A DNA stretch of 64,000 bases from an uncultured Pelagibacteraceae bacterium (GCA_902519375.1 CABYJS010000001.1:34240-98239); one strand, 5' to 3'; positions 9,269 through 21,120 are shown, numbered from the stretch's first letter. Numbers and translations: made by a program. Notes: generated by a model not told the origin, from the sequence alone.

Positions 9269-10511
9269 TTTTAATTAATAAATCGATATCATTATGTGTT
9301 TTTTTCAAAACGTCTTGACCAATTAAAAATAATTTTCTTTGTATCTTTTTTGATCTATTATTTTTAGAAAAAAGTTTTTTTAATACCCGCAACATTTCTG
9401 ATTGATTAGATATCCTATAAGAGACTTTGTTTTTTTTTAGAAAACTATAGACTTCTTTAAAGTTTGAAACATGTGGACCGTGAATAACGTTGCAACCATA
9501 TCGAGTTGCTTCTAATGGGTTTTGTCCTCCATGATTTATTATGGAACCTCCTAAAAAAATATTTTTAGAAATATTAAAAAATGACTTAGTTAATCCATAC
9601 ACGTCTACAAGGTAAATATCAATTTCTTTATCAATTTTTTTATTTGATTTATGAGTGTGAACTTTTAAGTTGATATTTTCTAACTCATCTTTGACGCTAT
9701 TGGCTCTGTCTATATGCCTTGGAATAATTATTGTTAATAAATCTTTATATTTTTTTTTAAGCTCTTTATGAATTAATCCACATAATTTCTCTTCAGTCTC
9801 ATGGGTACTCGACGCACACCAAACTTTTCGAGCTTTGATTAATTTTTGTACACCTTTTTTAAGAAAGATACTTTCATTCTCTGATTGAGAAAATTTAAGG
9901 TTTCCATAAAATTTTGGTCTTTTAATTCCGAGTTTTTTACAAAAACTTTGAGACTCTGTGCTTGCAGATAAACATAAATTAAATTTAGCAAAAATTTTTT
10001 TTGAAAAGCTAGGAAATAACTTCCATCTTTTAAATGTTTTTTTCGTGATTCTTGCATTAATCAGATTTATACTAACTTTTTTTCTGATGAGATTATTTAT
10101 CATATTTGGCCAAATTTCTGAGTCTATAAAAAATACTAAAGAGGGTTTCCAATATTCAATAAATTTTTTCGAATGAAAATTTGTGTCTATAGGAAAAAAT
10201 TGGTGAATTACTTTCTTTAACTTGAAATTTTTAACAATTTTTGATGAACTTAAAGTGTTTGAAGTAACTAAGATTTGTTTGATTATTTTATTTTTTTCTA
10301 ATCTTTCAAGAAGTGGAACAATACTTTGTAACTCTCCAACACTCGCTCCATGAAACCAAATAACTTTTCCATCAGTTCTTTTTTCAGAAAAAAAACAAAA
10401 TTTCTCTAAAAATCTTTTTGGGTCTTCTTTCTTTCTTATTAATCTAAGCAGAACAATTAATGGGGAAATGATGAATATTATATTTAGTAAGAATCTATAA
10501 ATATAAATCAT
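9258..10511 (-). CDS. waaA: Kdo transferase (lipid IVA 3-deoxy-D-manno-octulosonate transferase)
   Basis: Adds Kdo residues to lipid IVA at the inner membrane. It has one N-terminal membrane anchor, the family signature WFHGASVGEL near residue 50, a GT-B-type C-terminal half with CASSTHETEE, IIPRH and FLGGSIINHGGQNPLEA, all typical of KdtA/WaaA. At 417 aa it is full length. It abuts msbA (shared base at 10511) and overlaps lpxK, so lipid A transport, Kdo transfer and 4'-phosphorylation are co-expressed. Confidence 0.95.
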   Translation of the reverse strand: MIYIYRFLLNIIFIISPLIVLLRLIRKKEDPKRFLEKFCFFSEKRTDGKVIWFHGASVGELQSIVPLLERLEKNKIIKQILVTSNTLSSSKIVKNFKLKKVIHQFFPIDTNFHSKKFIEYWKPSLVFFIDSEIWPNMINNLIRKKVSINLINARITKKTFKRWKLFPSFSKKIFAKFNLCLSASTESQSFCKKLGIKRPKFYGNLKFSQSENESIFLKKGVQKLIKARKVWCASSTHETEEKLCGLIHKELKKKYKDLLTIIIPRHIDRANSVKDELENINLKVHTHKSNKKIDKEIDIYLVDVYGLTKSFFNISKNIFLGGSIINHGGQNPLEATRYGCNVIHGPHVSNFKEVYSFLKKNKVSYRISNQSEMLRVLKKLFSKNNRSKKIQRKLFLIGQDVLKKTHNDIDLLIKNEI

Positions 10512-12256
10512 TATTCTTTATTAAGCTGTTTTTGATAAAAATTTTTATATGTTTTAGAGTTATCTAATAAGGTTTCGTGATTACCTTTGTCTACTACTTT
10601 TCCATTTTCAATAACATAAATAAGATTTGAATTTAAAATAGTTGATAACCTATGAGCAATTATAACTGTTGTTTTATTTTTAGTTAAACGTTGAATTGCA
10701 TTTTGGATCTTTCCTTCTGTTTCAGAGTCTAGAGCAGAAGTGGCCTCATCTAACAAAATAATTGAGCTATTTTTTAGCATCGCTCTTGCTATAGAGATTC
10801 TTTGTTTTTGTCCTCCAGACAGTCTTAGACCATTTTCTCCTATTATTGTTTCAAATTTATCAGGTAATTCTTTGATAAACTCAATTGAAAAAGAGTCTTG
10901 TGCAGCTTTTTCTAATTCTTCTGTGCTAGCATCAGGCTTAGCATATAATAGATTATTTCTAATTGTATCATCAAATAAAGTTGTTTCTTGACTAACAAGC
11001 GAAATATGTTTTCTCAACGATGCTAAGTTTACATTTTTAATGATCTGATTATCGATTTTAATCGTACCATTTTGAGGATCATAGAATCTTGGTATCAAAC
11101 TAAGAATAGTAGATTTACCAGAACCACTTGGACCAACTAATGCTGTAGTTTTTCCTCCAGGTATCTCTAAATTAATTTTTGTAAGCGCTGATTTATCAGT
11201 TTTTATATTATAATTAAAGTCGATGTTCGAAAAATTTATTTCCCCATTTTTGAAATCTAAACTTGGATAATTATGATTACCATCTATCTCGTTTTTGATA
11301 TCAACAATTGGCAAAACTCTTCTTGCAGCTGTCAATCCCTGATTTATTGAAATATTTAATCCTGCTAAGGCCCTCACTGGTTGATAGGCTAACATCATAG
11401 CAGCTAAAAAGGAGAAAAAATTGTTAATTCCAAGTTCATTATTGCTTATAAGGGTCCCCGAATAAATCAGTAGTATTGCAATCATGATGCCAGTAAGCGT
11501 TTCCATAACTGGAGTATTTCTCATAAATACCACCTGGGTTTTGATCATCTTACTTTTTAAATCATCTAGACTTTTTCCTGATCTTGAATTTTCAACTTTT
11601 TCTGCTTGAAATATCTTGATTAATTTATGATTTTTAAAAATTTCAATTAATTTTTTTGTAAAAATTTCTGCTGTTTGTAATTCTTGTAAGGAGGCTTTGG
11701 ATATTCTTTTTCCTAGAATTTTTGCTGTAAAACCTGCAAGTGGTATCATTATAATTGCAATTAAAGAAAGTTTCCAATTTTGAAAAAACATGACACTTAA
11801 TAAACCAATCAAAGTAAAAGAGTCTTTAAACAAATTTAATAAAGCAACGCTTATTAAGTTTTGTAACATAAAAACATCAGAGTTAAGTCTAGATATGAAA
11901 TTTCCTGAGTGAGATTTATCTATATAGTTGGTATCAGATGAGATTAATGCTTTTAGCATATCTTTTTGGACGTCAGCTTTAAGCTCTTGACCCACATTTA
12001 TCATAATTACTTTTGATATATATAAAGAAATACCTTTGACCGAAAATGCGATCACAATTGCCAAAGGTATTAAATAAATCAAAGTTTTATCTTTTTCTAA
12101 AAAAATTTTTTCGATAGCTGGATCAAGTAAATATGCAATTGCTGAAGTACTTCCAGCGACAAATATTGAAAATAAAATAGCTAAAATTATTTTACTTATG
12201 TATTTGTTTGTATAATCCTTATACAATCTCTTTATGATATTAATACTATCTTTCAT
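10511..12256 (-). CDS. msbA: Lipid A flippase-type ABC transporter (MsbA-like)
   Basis: Half-transporter with a six-helix membrane domain (about residues 15-310) fused to an ATPase domain. Walker A GPSGSGKST, Q-loop, signature LSGGQKQRIS, Walker B IILLDEATSAL and the H-loop IIAHRLST are all present, so it should be active as a homodimer. Its place directly before waaA-lpxK supports lipid A/core export rather than drug export. At 581 aa it has the usual length. It starts one base from the ubiA stop. Confidence 0.88.
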   Translation of the reverse strand: MKDSINIIKRLYKDYTNKYISKIILAILFSIFVAGSTSAIAYLLDPAIEKIFLEKDKTLIYLIPLAIVIAFSVKGISLYISKVIMINVGQELKADVQKDMLKALISSDTNYIDKSHSGNFISRLNSDVFMLQNLISVALLNLFKDSFTLIGLLSVMFFQNWKLSLIAIIMIPLAGFTAKILGKRISKASLQELQTAEIFTKKLIEIFKNHKLIKIFQAEKVENSRSGKSLDDLKSKMIKTQVVFMRNTPVMETLTGIMIAILLIYSGTLISNNELGINNFFSFLAAMMLAYQPVRALAGLNISINQGLTAARRVLPIVDIKNEIDGNHNYPSLDFKNGEINFSNIDFNYNIKTDKSALTKINLEIPGGKTTALVGPSGSGKSTILSLIPRFYDPQNGTIKIDNQIIKNVNLASLRKHISLVSQETTLFDDTIRNNLLYAKPDASTEELEKAAQDSFSIEFIKELPDKFETIIGENGLRLSGGQKQRISIARAMLKNSSIILLDEATSALDSETEGKIQNAIQRLTKNKTTVIIAHRLSTILNSNLIYVIENGKVVDKGNHETLLDNSKTYKNFYQKQLNKE

Positions 12257-13122
12257 TAATAAACTTTTCCAATAAATAAATTTAGAAGAACTAAAAAACC
12301 TAAAAAATTATTACTTTTAAAAATTTCTAGACTTCTGTTTTTATCTTCAATTTCAAAGTTAAAAATTTGACGATAAAATAACTGTAAAGATATTACTAAA
12401 ATTAATAAGTGACTATATAAATTGAAATTCATTATTTGATTTATTGATAAAAGAGAAATTAAAAATATAATGTAACAAAACAATAAAAATTTTTTTGGAT
12501 TATTCTTAAATTTAATTGATGTTGATTTTACTCCTATGATTTCATCATCTTTAATATCTTGATATCCATATATTGTGTCGTAACCAAGTGTCCAAAATAT
12601 GGCTCCAAAATAAAGAATTATTGGAAAAAAACTTATTTCATTCTGAATAGAGGTCCATCCTAATATTAACCCATAATTAAAAGTAATGCCTAAAAACAAT
12701 TGAGGCCAATAAGTGAATCTTTTCATTAAAGGATAAGTAAAAGCAAAGGGCATAGAGCAAAGTGCCAAAATAATCGAAAGTTTATTAAAGTTAAGTAAAA
12801 CTAGTAGAGCAATAAAACACAAAATTGACGAGTAAATTAATCCAAGAGTTACAGAAACTTTACCAGATGCAATAGGTCTATTTCTTGTTCTTGAAACTTT
12901 TTTATCAAATTCTTTATCTATTATATCGTTTATTATGCAACCTGCAGACCTCATTAATACTGAGCCTAAAAAAAAAAGTATCAAGTAAAAAAAATATAAC
13001 TTTAAATTAGTTGAAAAATCGTAAGCTATTGTTAATCCCCACGTACAAGGCCAGAATAAAAGCATATAGCCAATAGGCCTCTTAAGTCTTGTGAGTTCAA
13101 AAAAAAGATTTAGTTGGTTCAT
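12256..13122 (-). CDS. ubiA: 4-hydroxybenzoate polyprenyltransferase
   Basis: Prenylates 4-hydroxybenzoate in ubiquinone synthesis at the inner membrane. It has about eight hydrophobic segments and both Asp-rich prenyl-diphosphate/Mg sites: NDIIDKEFDKKVSRT near residue 66 and GYQDIKDDE near 180. At 288 aa it is full length. Other ubiquinone-related genes here are ubiK and the quinol-using petABC and oxidase genes. It is divergent from the DUF2721 gene with about 50 bp between starts. Confidence 0.93.
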   Translation of the reverse strand: MNQLNLFFELTRLKRPIGYMLLFWPCTWGLTIAYDFSTNLKLYFFYLILFFLGSVLMRSAGCIINDIIDKEFDKKVSRTRNRPIASGKVSVTLGLIYSSILCFIALLVLLNFNKLSIILALCSMPFAFTYPLMKRFTYWPQLFLGITFNYGLILGWTSIQNEISFFPIILYFGAIFWTLGYDTIYGYQDIKDDEIIGVKSTSIKFKNNPKKFLLFCYIIFLISLLSINQIMNFNLYSHLLILVISLQLFYRQIFNFEIEDKNRSLEIFKSNNFLGFLVLLNLFIGKVY

Positions 13123-13174
13123 AAAATTTTACTTGTAAATAACAAACGCAAGATTGATAATCAAACTGATTCGT

Positions 13175-13579
13175 ATGAATATAGATTATACCGTCACAGC
13201 TTTAATGTTTCCTGCTATTCCATTGATAATGGGTGTTTACAGTAACAGGTTTCATTCTTTAAGTGCTCTAATTAGAGAATTACATGATGAACATGTTTAT
13301 GAAAAACATGTTCCTCCTGAATGGAAAAAACAGTTTATTAATTTAAGTGGAAGAATTACTTTATTAAGGTGGTCAATATTGTTTGGAGCATTTGGTTTTT
13401 TATTCAATATGCTTACAGTACTAGGGCTTTATTTAAATGAAGTTTTTATAGCAAGACTAATTTTTGGATCTTGTTGTTTATCAATGATGATTTCAATACT
13501 TTTTTTTATTAGAGAAATTCATATTTCTACTAATGCTCTAAGATTACATATGTCAGATATGGATGTTAGGGTAGACTAA
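13175..13579 (+). CDS. DUF2721-type membrane protein
   Basis: Small integral membrane protein of unknown function. The ORF opens with TTG at 13154, but the ATG at 13175 (MNIDYTVTAL) is the more likely start, giving 134 aa. The N-terminal helix followed by YSNRFHSLSALIREL matches DUF2721 proteins as I recall them, and two further hydrophobic helices lie near residues 75-120. It is tail to tail with the quinone oxidoreductase gene, overlapping by 4 nt. Confidence 0.75.
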   Translation: MNIDYTVTALMFPAIPLIMGVYSNRFHSLSALIRELHDEHVYEKHVPPEWKKQFINLSGRITLLRWSILFGAFGFLFNMLTVLGLYLNEVFIARLIFGSCCLSMMISILFFIREIHISTNALRLHMSDMDVRVD

Positions 13580-14547
13580 GGTATAATAACTGCTGGACCA
13601 GTTAATAATCTAGCTTCTAAATCTTTGTGGGCTTGAGCAGCATCTTCAAGAGAATATTTTTTTGAAATTTCAACAGTAAATTTTTTTGTTAAAATAGCAT
13701 CAAAAACTTTTTTTGCTGACTCAACCAACTCTTCTCTTTTAACTGTATAATGTGCAATTGATGGTCTTGTGAAAAATAAACCTTTTGCGTTTATATCTTT
13801 TTTAATATCAAGTGTATCTACATAGCCCGATGCATTTCCAAAGGCCACCATCATTCCCCTTATCTTTAATGTTTCAATTGAGCCTTTAAATGTTTTAATA
13901 CCCACACCATCATAAACAACATCAATACCATTTTTTCCAACAATTTTTTCTACTTCTTTCACAAAATCGTTTTCAGAATAATTAATTACATGATGACATC
14001 CATTTTTTTTTGCAATTTTCTCTTTTGCTTTTGATCCAACAGTTCCAATAACTTCAGCACCCAAAGCATTAGCCCATGGACATAAAATTTGACCCAAAGC
14101 ACCTGCTGCAGCGTGGTATAAAACTTTATCACCTTTTTTTAAAGGGTAGGCCCTATGTAATAAATATTCTGCAGTAATTCCTTTTAAAGTAATACACGAT
14201 GCTACTTCATCTGAAATACCATCCGGAACTGAAACTAATTTTTCTTCAGGCATAACTTGTTTTTCTGAGTAAGCACCAATAGGCATTGATGCATGTGTAA
14301 CTCTATCACCAACCTGAAATAAACTTACTTGAGAGCCAATTTCTTCAATTATTCCACAAGCTTCTAAACCGATACCACTAGGTAGTGGAATAGGGTAAAG
14401 ACCTGTTCTGTGATAAACGTCTATAAAGTTTAAACCAATAGATTTATTTTTAATTAAAACCTCTTTTGGTCCAGGTTTTGCAAATTCAATTTCTTTTATT
14501 TCAAGAACCTCGGGTCCACCAAATTTATCTATTTGAATTGATTTCAT
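13576..14547 (-). CDS. qor: NADPH:quinone oxidoreductase (zinc-free MDR family)
   Basis: Medium-chain dehydrogenase/reductase of the quinone oxidoreductase type. Typical are the N-terminus MKSIQIDKFGGPEVLE, GLNFIDVYHRTGLYP and the NADPH-binding region around HAAAGALGQILCPWANALGAE. No structural zinc Cys cluster is seen. At 323 aa it is full length. It is the last gene of a co-oriented group HAD-CDGSH-pirin-qor with spacings of 3-7 bp. The substrate is not known. Confidence 0.9.
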   Translation of the reverse strand: MKSIQIDKFGGPEVLEIKEIEFAKPGPKEVLIKNKSIGLNFIDVYHRTGLYPIPLPSGIGLEACGIIEEIGSQVSLFQVGDRVTHASMPIGAYSEKQVMPEEKLVSVPDGISDEVASCITLKGITAEYLLHRAYPLKKGDKVLYHAAAGALGQILCPWANALGAEVIGTVGSKAKEKIAKKNGCHHVINYSENDFVKEVEKIVGKNGIDVVYDGVGIKTFKGSIETLKIRGMMVAFGNASGYVDTLDIKKDINAKGLFFTRPSIAHYTVKREELVESAKKVFDAILTKKFTVEISKKYSLEDAAQAHKDLEARLLTGPAVIIP

Positions 14548-14550
14548 TAT

Positions 14551-15387
14551 TTATTTTACAAATGTATCATTGTGATAATCTTGAACAGCTTGCAAGATTT
14601 CAGCCTTAGTATTCATTACAAATGGCCCACCTCTAGCAATTTTTTCATTAATAGGTTTTCCTGAAATTACTAAAAATTTAGATTTTGATTTAGCTTTCAT
14701 TTTCAACTCCTCACCTTTTGACAACAATATTAGAGTACTATCTTTCACATTGTCATGTTTTTTTTCACCAATTTTTATTTCTCCATTAATTAAATAAATA
14801 AATGAATTGTGAGTAGAAGGTAATTTTAAATTAAATTCTTTATCCCTATTTAGCTCAACATCAAAATAAACCGGTTCAACATTATGTCCTTTTATAGGAC
14901 CTTCAGCTTTTTCAAATTTACCAGCAATTACTTTAATAATTTTATCATTATCTTTATGAACACTCATTTTATCTGCATCAATATAAATATACTCAGGCTT
15001 GCTCATTTTTAATTTGGCAGGCATGTTGATCCATAATTGAAAACCATGAAGTTTTCCCTCTTTCATAGCAGGCATTTCTGAATGAATTATACCACTTCCT
15101 GTTTTCATCCACTGAACATCTCCCGCAGTCATTCTTCCTTCACCACCTGTACTATCTTTGTGTTCAAAGTCCCCTGCAAGCATATAAGTAACTGTTTCAA
15201 TTCCTCTATGAGGATGTGGTGGAAACCCAGCAATATAATCTTTACTATTTTCTGATCCAAATTCATCTAACATTAAAAAAGGATCAAAGTAATTTGGCTC
15301 AACACCAATACTTCTTTTTAATTTAACTCCAGCACCATCTGATGCTGAAATTGGATCAATAATTTTACTTACTTCTATATTTGACAT
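14551..15387 (-). CDS. Pirin family protein
   Basis: Bicupin protein of the pirin family; bacterial relatives include quercetinase-like dioxygenases and regulators, and no exact role can be read here. The N-terminal cupin carries the metal-binding pattern PHPHRGIETVTYML, a later GSGIIHSEMP and FQLWINMPA. At 278 aa it is normal length. It lies 3 bp from qor and 3 bp from the CDGSH gene, a grouping that suggests redox or aromatic-compound handling. Confidence 0.9.
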   Translation of the reverse strand: MSNIEVSKIIDPISASDGAGVKLKRSIGVEPNYFDPFLMLDEFGSENSKDYIAGFPPHPHRGIETVTYMLAGDFEHKDSTGGEGRMTAGDVQWMKTGSGIIHSEMPAMKEGKLHGFQLWINMPAKLKMSKPEYIYIDADKMSVHKDNDKIIKVIAGKFEKAEGPIKGHNVEPVYFDVELNRDKEFNLKLPSTHNSFIYLINGEIKIGEKKHDNVKDSTLILLSKGEELKMKAKSKSKFLVISGKPINEKIARGGPFVMNTKAEILQAVQDYHNDTFVK

Positions 15388-15390
15388 CTT

Positions 15391-15627
15391 TTACTTATTG
15401 TGTGAACCATCACAAAACGGTTGATTGCGTGTTTGCTTACAAGCACAAAAAAACATTTTTTTTGTTTCCTCAGCCTTATATGCAAATGGAGTAAACTCAG
15501 TGCCTTTGTGTGATCCATCACAAAAAGGTTGTTTTGAACTTTTACCACAACTACACCAGTAATATGATTTACCTTGTTCTACATCTACTGCAATTGCACT
15601 TTTGCCTGCTTTTTGTTCTTTAGTCAT
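15391..15627 (-). CDS. Double CDGSH iron-sulfur protein
   Basis: Small (78 aa) redox protein expected to bind two [2Fe-2S] clusters. Two copies of the C-x-C-x(~10)-PFCDGSH ligand set are seen: WCSCGKSSKQPFCDGSH and FCACKQTRNQPFCDGSH. There is no membrane anchor, so it resembles the soluble two-motif (MiNT/type 3) CDGSH proteins. It lies within a tight operon with a pirin and a quinone oxidoreductase. Confidence 0.93.
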   Translation of the reverse strand: MTKEQKAGKSAIAVDVEQGKSYYWCSCGKSSKQPFCDGSHKGTEFTPFAYKAEETKKMFFCACKQTRNQPFCDGSHNK

Positions 15628-15634
15628 GTTCCCC

Positions 15635-16297
15635 TTAAATTAATTTCGTTAATTCACTTAAACTTTTTATTTCGTATTGAGATTTATAATCTAAATTGTC
15701 AAAAATACTATTATTTCTATTTATCCAAATCGAATTAAAACCATAATTTCCCCCACCTGAAACATCCCATGTATTTGCACTTAAGAAAGCAACTTCATTT
15801 TTTTCAATTTTATATTTTTTAATAGGCAGGTCGTAGACTTTTGAGTCTGGTTTATAAATTCCCACCTCCTCAATAGAAAACAAATCATCAAATAAATTAT
15901 CTAAATTATTACTCTTAACCAACCCACCTAAAAGAGATGGAGTCCCATTTGAAAGTATCGCTAATTTAAAATTCTTTTTTTTTAATATTTTTAGAGTTTC
16001 TGGAACCTCCTTAAAAGGTGAGAGTACTTTGTATAAATTCAATAATTCATTTTTCATTGAAGGATCTATGTTATAAGCTTTCATAGATTTATTTAAACTA
16101 TCTTCTGTAACTTGCCAAAAATCTTTGTGCCTTCTCATTAAACTTCTAAGCCAGGTATATTCTAGTTGTGTAGTTCTCCAAAAGTTTGCAAAACCTTCCC
16201 ATTTATCTCCGATTTTATCTTTACATTTTTCGGCAGCTGAATTGACATCAAACAAAGTGCCGTAAGCATCAAAAATTATTGCTTTAATATTTTTCAT
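15635..16297 (-). CDS. Haloacid dehalogenase-like hydrolase, type II
   Basis: HAD-superfamily enzyme most like L-2-haloacid dehalogenases. Motif I is IIFDAYGTLFDVNSAAE with the nucleophilic Asp; motif II is LAILSNGTPSLL; the C-terminal SANTWDVSGGGNYGF is a type II dehalogenase signature. At 220 aa it is full length. It is the first gene of the HAD-CDGSH-pirin-qor group and is divergent from rsmE with about 17 bp between starts. A phosphatase role cannot be excluded. Confidence 0.88.
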   Translation of the reverse strand: MKNIKAIIFDAYGTLFDVNSAAEKCKDKIGDKWEGFANFWRTTQLEYTWLRSLMRRHKDFWQVTEDSLNKSMKAYNIDPSMKNELLNLYKVLSPFKEVPETLKILKKKNFKLAILSNGTPSLLGGLVKSNNLDNLFDDLFSIEEVGIYKPDSKVYDLPIKKYKIEKNEVAFLSANTWDVSGGGNYGFNSIWINRNNSIFDNLDYKSQYEIKSLSELTKLI

Positions 16298-16314
16298 AAA
16301 CTAACTTAACATAA

Positions 16315-17019
16315 ATGAGTAATATTAGATTATTTTTTTCAGCGGCATTATCGACTGACAGGACTTATAAATTAGATAAGTCACAATCACACTATTTAAA
16401 TAAAGTAATGAGAGTAAAAGAAAATGAAGTTTTTTCTTTATTTAATAGCAATGGTGAATGGGAAGCGAAAGTTTTGAGTATATCAAAAAGCATTATTGAA
16501 TTTAAAATAACTAAACAACTAAGACAAAAAGCAAACATTAAAAAAGAATTATGGTTAGCTTTTTCTCCTATTAAATCAAACTATCAAAACTTCATGATTC
16601 AAAAGGCAACAGAGTTAGGTGTTACAAAATTTTTACCTATTATCTTTGACCGGACTATAGTTAGAAAAATAAATAGAGATCGATTGGAAAAAATTGTTAT
16701 TGAAGCATCCGAACAATCGAACCGTATCAATGTGCCAATAATTGAAGTGTCTCAAAACTTAAATAACTTTTTGAAAACTAATTCAATAGATTTAATCTTC
16801 ACAGATATTAATTCCGAAAATAATAAAATTGATAAATCAAAACTTACAGATAAGCCAATTTGTATTATTATAGGTCCTGAGGGTGATTTTTCAGAAGCTG
16901 AAAGGGAAAAGATTCTTACTTTTAAGGGTGTGCAGCCAATAAAAATTAATGAGAATATTTTGAGATCGGAAACTGCTGTGATATCAGCGATTTCAATCAT
17001 AAATTATGTTATTAATTGA
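16315..17019 (+). CDS. rsmE: 16S rRNA (uracil-1498 N3) methyltransferase
   Basis: SPOUT-class methyltransferase acting on U1498 of 16S rRNA. It has an N-terminal PUA-like domain and a C-terminal knot: QKATELGVTKFLPI, IGPEGDFSEAE and the ending ILRSETAVISAISIINY are family hallmarks. At 234 aa it is full length. It lies 59 bp before the cytochrome oxidase operon, separated by a candidate promoter. Confidence 0.93.
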   Translation: MSNIRLFFSAALSTDRTYKLDKSQSHYLNKVMRVKENEVFSLFNSNGEWEAKVLSISKSIIEFKITKQLRQKANIKKELWLAFSPIKSNYQNFMIQKATELGVTKFLPIIFDRTIVRKINRDRLEKIVIEASEQSNRINVPIIEVSQNLNNFLKTNSIDLIFTDINSENNKIDKSKLTDKPICIIIGPEGDFSEAEREKILTFKGVQPIKINENILRSETAVISAISIINYVIN

Positions 17020-17041
17020 TAAATTGTCGCGAAAACTAAAG

Positions 17042-17047
17042 TATAAT
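17042..17047 (+). promoter_or_regulatory. Candidate -10 box before the cytochrome oxidase operon
   Basis: A perfect TATAAT lies 32 bp upstream of the ctaC start, in the only gap before the operon. No -35 hexamer at ideal spacing is visible: TTGTCG is 12 bp upstream and TTGATA 20 bp upstream. Assignment is therefore tentative. Confidence 0.4.
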
Positions 17048-17078
17048 TTTTATAAAAGAGCTTTATATAGCTAAGTAA

Positions 17079-19528
<2,450 letters not shown>

Positions 19529-19548
19529 ATATAAAGCTAAAAACACTA

Positions 19549-20460
19549 ATGAATAGTATAAAGACTAAGAAAAGAAGTTTAAGTCAGGAGGATTTATTCA
19601 ATTTTTCCGAATTATTTAAACTAATGAAGCCAAGAGTAATGTCATTGGTAATTTTTACTTGTGCAGTAGGTTTATTAACATCACCGAACCTTATTTCAAA
19701 TAAAGATGCTATAATCGGTATTCTATTAGTATCTTTAGGAGCAGGCGCAGCGGGAGCATTGAATATGTGGTATGAGTCAGATCTAGATGCTTTGATGTCA
19801 AGAACATGTTTAAGACCAATCCCAACTGGCAAAGTAAATAGAAATCAAGCACTTATATTAGGTGTTACTTTATCAGTAATTTCTGTTGTAGCACTGGATT
19901 ATTTTACAAACAGAATTTCAGCAGCAATATTACTTTTGACAATTTTATTCTATGTTTTTGTTTATACAATTTGGTTAAAAAGAAGAACACCACAAAATAT
20001 TGTGATAGGAGGAGCGGCTGGAGCTTTTCCGCCTGTTATTGGATGGACAATTGCAACTGGCTCTTTATCAATTGAGCCATTAACTTTTTTTTTGATTATA
20101 TTTTTTTGGACTCCTTCTCATTTTTGGGCCTTAAGTTTATACAAATCTGATGATTATAGAAAAGCTAACATACCGATGCTTCCATTAACTAATGGTGTAG
20201 AAAGCACGAAGATTAATATTTTTGTATATTCTTTATTAATGCTTCCAGTAATTGTTTTTCCTTATTTAATAGGATTTGTGGGATTAGCATTCTTAATACC
20301 GTCAATATTATTAACTCTTTATTATAATTTTTTATGTTATGAGCTTTATAATTTTAAAAAAAACAAGTTTAATCCTAAAAAAGCAAAAGCAATATTTGGG
20401 TATTCTATTTTATATTTGTTTTTGGTATTTGTTCTTTTTCTGATAGATAAGATAATATGA
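19549..20460 (+). CDS. ctaB: Protohaem IX farnesyltransferase (haem O synthase)
   Basis: Converts haem b to haem o for the oxidase. UbiA-superfamily membrane protein with the first Asp motif NMWYESDLDALMSRT near residue 75, followed by RPIPTGKV, and a later segment FFWTPSHFWALSLYKSDDYRKANIPMLP typical of CtaB/CyoE. At 303 aa it is full length. Its stop overlaps (ATGA) the start of a 41-codon gene that the ORF track does not list. Confidence 0.96.
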   Translation: MNSIKTKKRSLSQEDLFNFSELFKLMKPRVMSLVIFTCAVGLLTSPNLISNKDAIIGILLVSLGAGAAGALNMWYESDLDALMSRTCLRPIPTGKVNRNQALILGVTLSVISVVALDYFTNRISAAILLLTILFYVFVYTIWLKRRTPQNIVIGGAAGAFPPVIGWTIATGSLSIEPLTFFLIIFFWTPSHFWALSLYKSDDYRKANIPMLPLTNGVESTKINIFVYSLLMLPVIVFPYLIGFVGLAFLIPSILLTLYYNFLCYELYNFKKNKFNPKKAKAIFGYSILYLFLVFVLFLIDKII

Positions 20461-20582
20461 TAATTCCAGACAAAAAAACTAAAAGAAAAAACATCTTAAC
20501 GGCTATAGCAATTATTGGCTTTATGGTTTTTCTTTTCTTTTTTACACTATATAACACAGGAGTATTTGACAGATCGATATGA
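20457..20582 (+). CDS. Small single-helix membrane protein in the oxidase operon (CoxF-like)
   Basis: A 41-aa ORF below the track's length limit. It starts with MIIPDKKTKRKN, continues through one hydrophobic helix (about residues 14-33) and ends VFDRSI. The ATG overlaps the ctaB stop, and its stop overlaps the ctaG ATG (both ATGA), which strongly supports translation. Alphaproteobacterial operons commonly hold a similar short, basic-N-terminus one-helix protein (often called CoxF) exactly between ctaB and ctaG. The function is unknown; a role in oxidase assembly or as a small subunit is inference from position. Confidence 0.7.
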   Translation: MIIPDKKTKRKNILTAIAIIGFMVFLFFFTLYNTGVFDRSI

Positions 20583-21112
20583 TACAAAAAAAAAACTTAA
20601 CACCTCTAATATTAGCAGGAATTTTTGTTTTAATGTTAGGATTGTCTTATGCTGCAGTCCCATTATACAATTTATTTTGCAGAGTGACAGGATTTGGGGG
20701 AACTACCCAAGTATCTAATAATGCACCTAAAATTGTATTAAATAAAATTGTAAGTGTAAGATTTGATACTAATGTTAATAATTTACCTTGGGATTTTAAG
20801 GCTAAGTCGAATGTTATTGATGTAAAAGTTGGTCAGGTCAATAAAATAGAATTTGAAGTAGAAAATTATGGTAATGAGCCTACAGCTGGAGTAGCAACCT
20901 TTAATGTTTCACCGTCTAGTTTTGGAAAGTATTATAGTAAATTGGGCTGTTTTTGTTTTGAGAAACAAGAATTAAAAGCTGGAGAAAAAGCAACATACAT
21001 AATGACTTTTTATTTAGACCCTGAAATGGTAAACGATCCAACAACAAAAAATTTACAAGACGTAACTATGTCGTATACTTTTTTCTCGACAGATTACTAT
21101 AAACAATCATAA
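20579..21112 (+). CDS. ctaG: Cytochrome c oxidase assembly protein CtaG/Cox11
   Basis: Copper chaperone delivering CuB to subunit I. It has one N-terminal membrane anchor (about residues 10-30), the motif PLYNLFCRVTGFGG just after it, and the copper-binding Cys pair in GCFCFEKQ. At 177 aa it is normal length. Its ATG overlaps the stop of the small ORF upstream, and ctaE follows after 8 bp. Confidence 0.96.
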   Translation: MIQKKNLTPLILAGIFVLMLGLSYAAVPLYNLFCRVTGFGGTTQVSNNAPKIVLNKIVSVRFDTNVNNLPWDFKAKSNVIDVKVGQVNKIEFEVENYGNEPTAGVATFNVSPSSFGKYYSKLGCFCFEKQELKAGEKATYIMTFYLDPEMVNDPTTKNLQDVTMSYTFFSTDYYKQS

Positions 21113-21120
21113 TTCAAAAA

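Noticed and set aside
13154-13174. TTG-initiated extension of the DUF2721 gene
   Set aside because: The ATG at 13175 gives the family-like N-terminus, and the added residues (MIIKLIR) are not conserved-looking.
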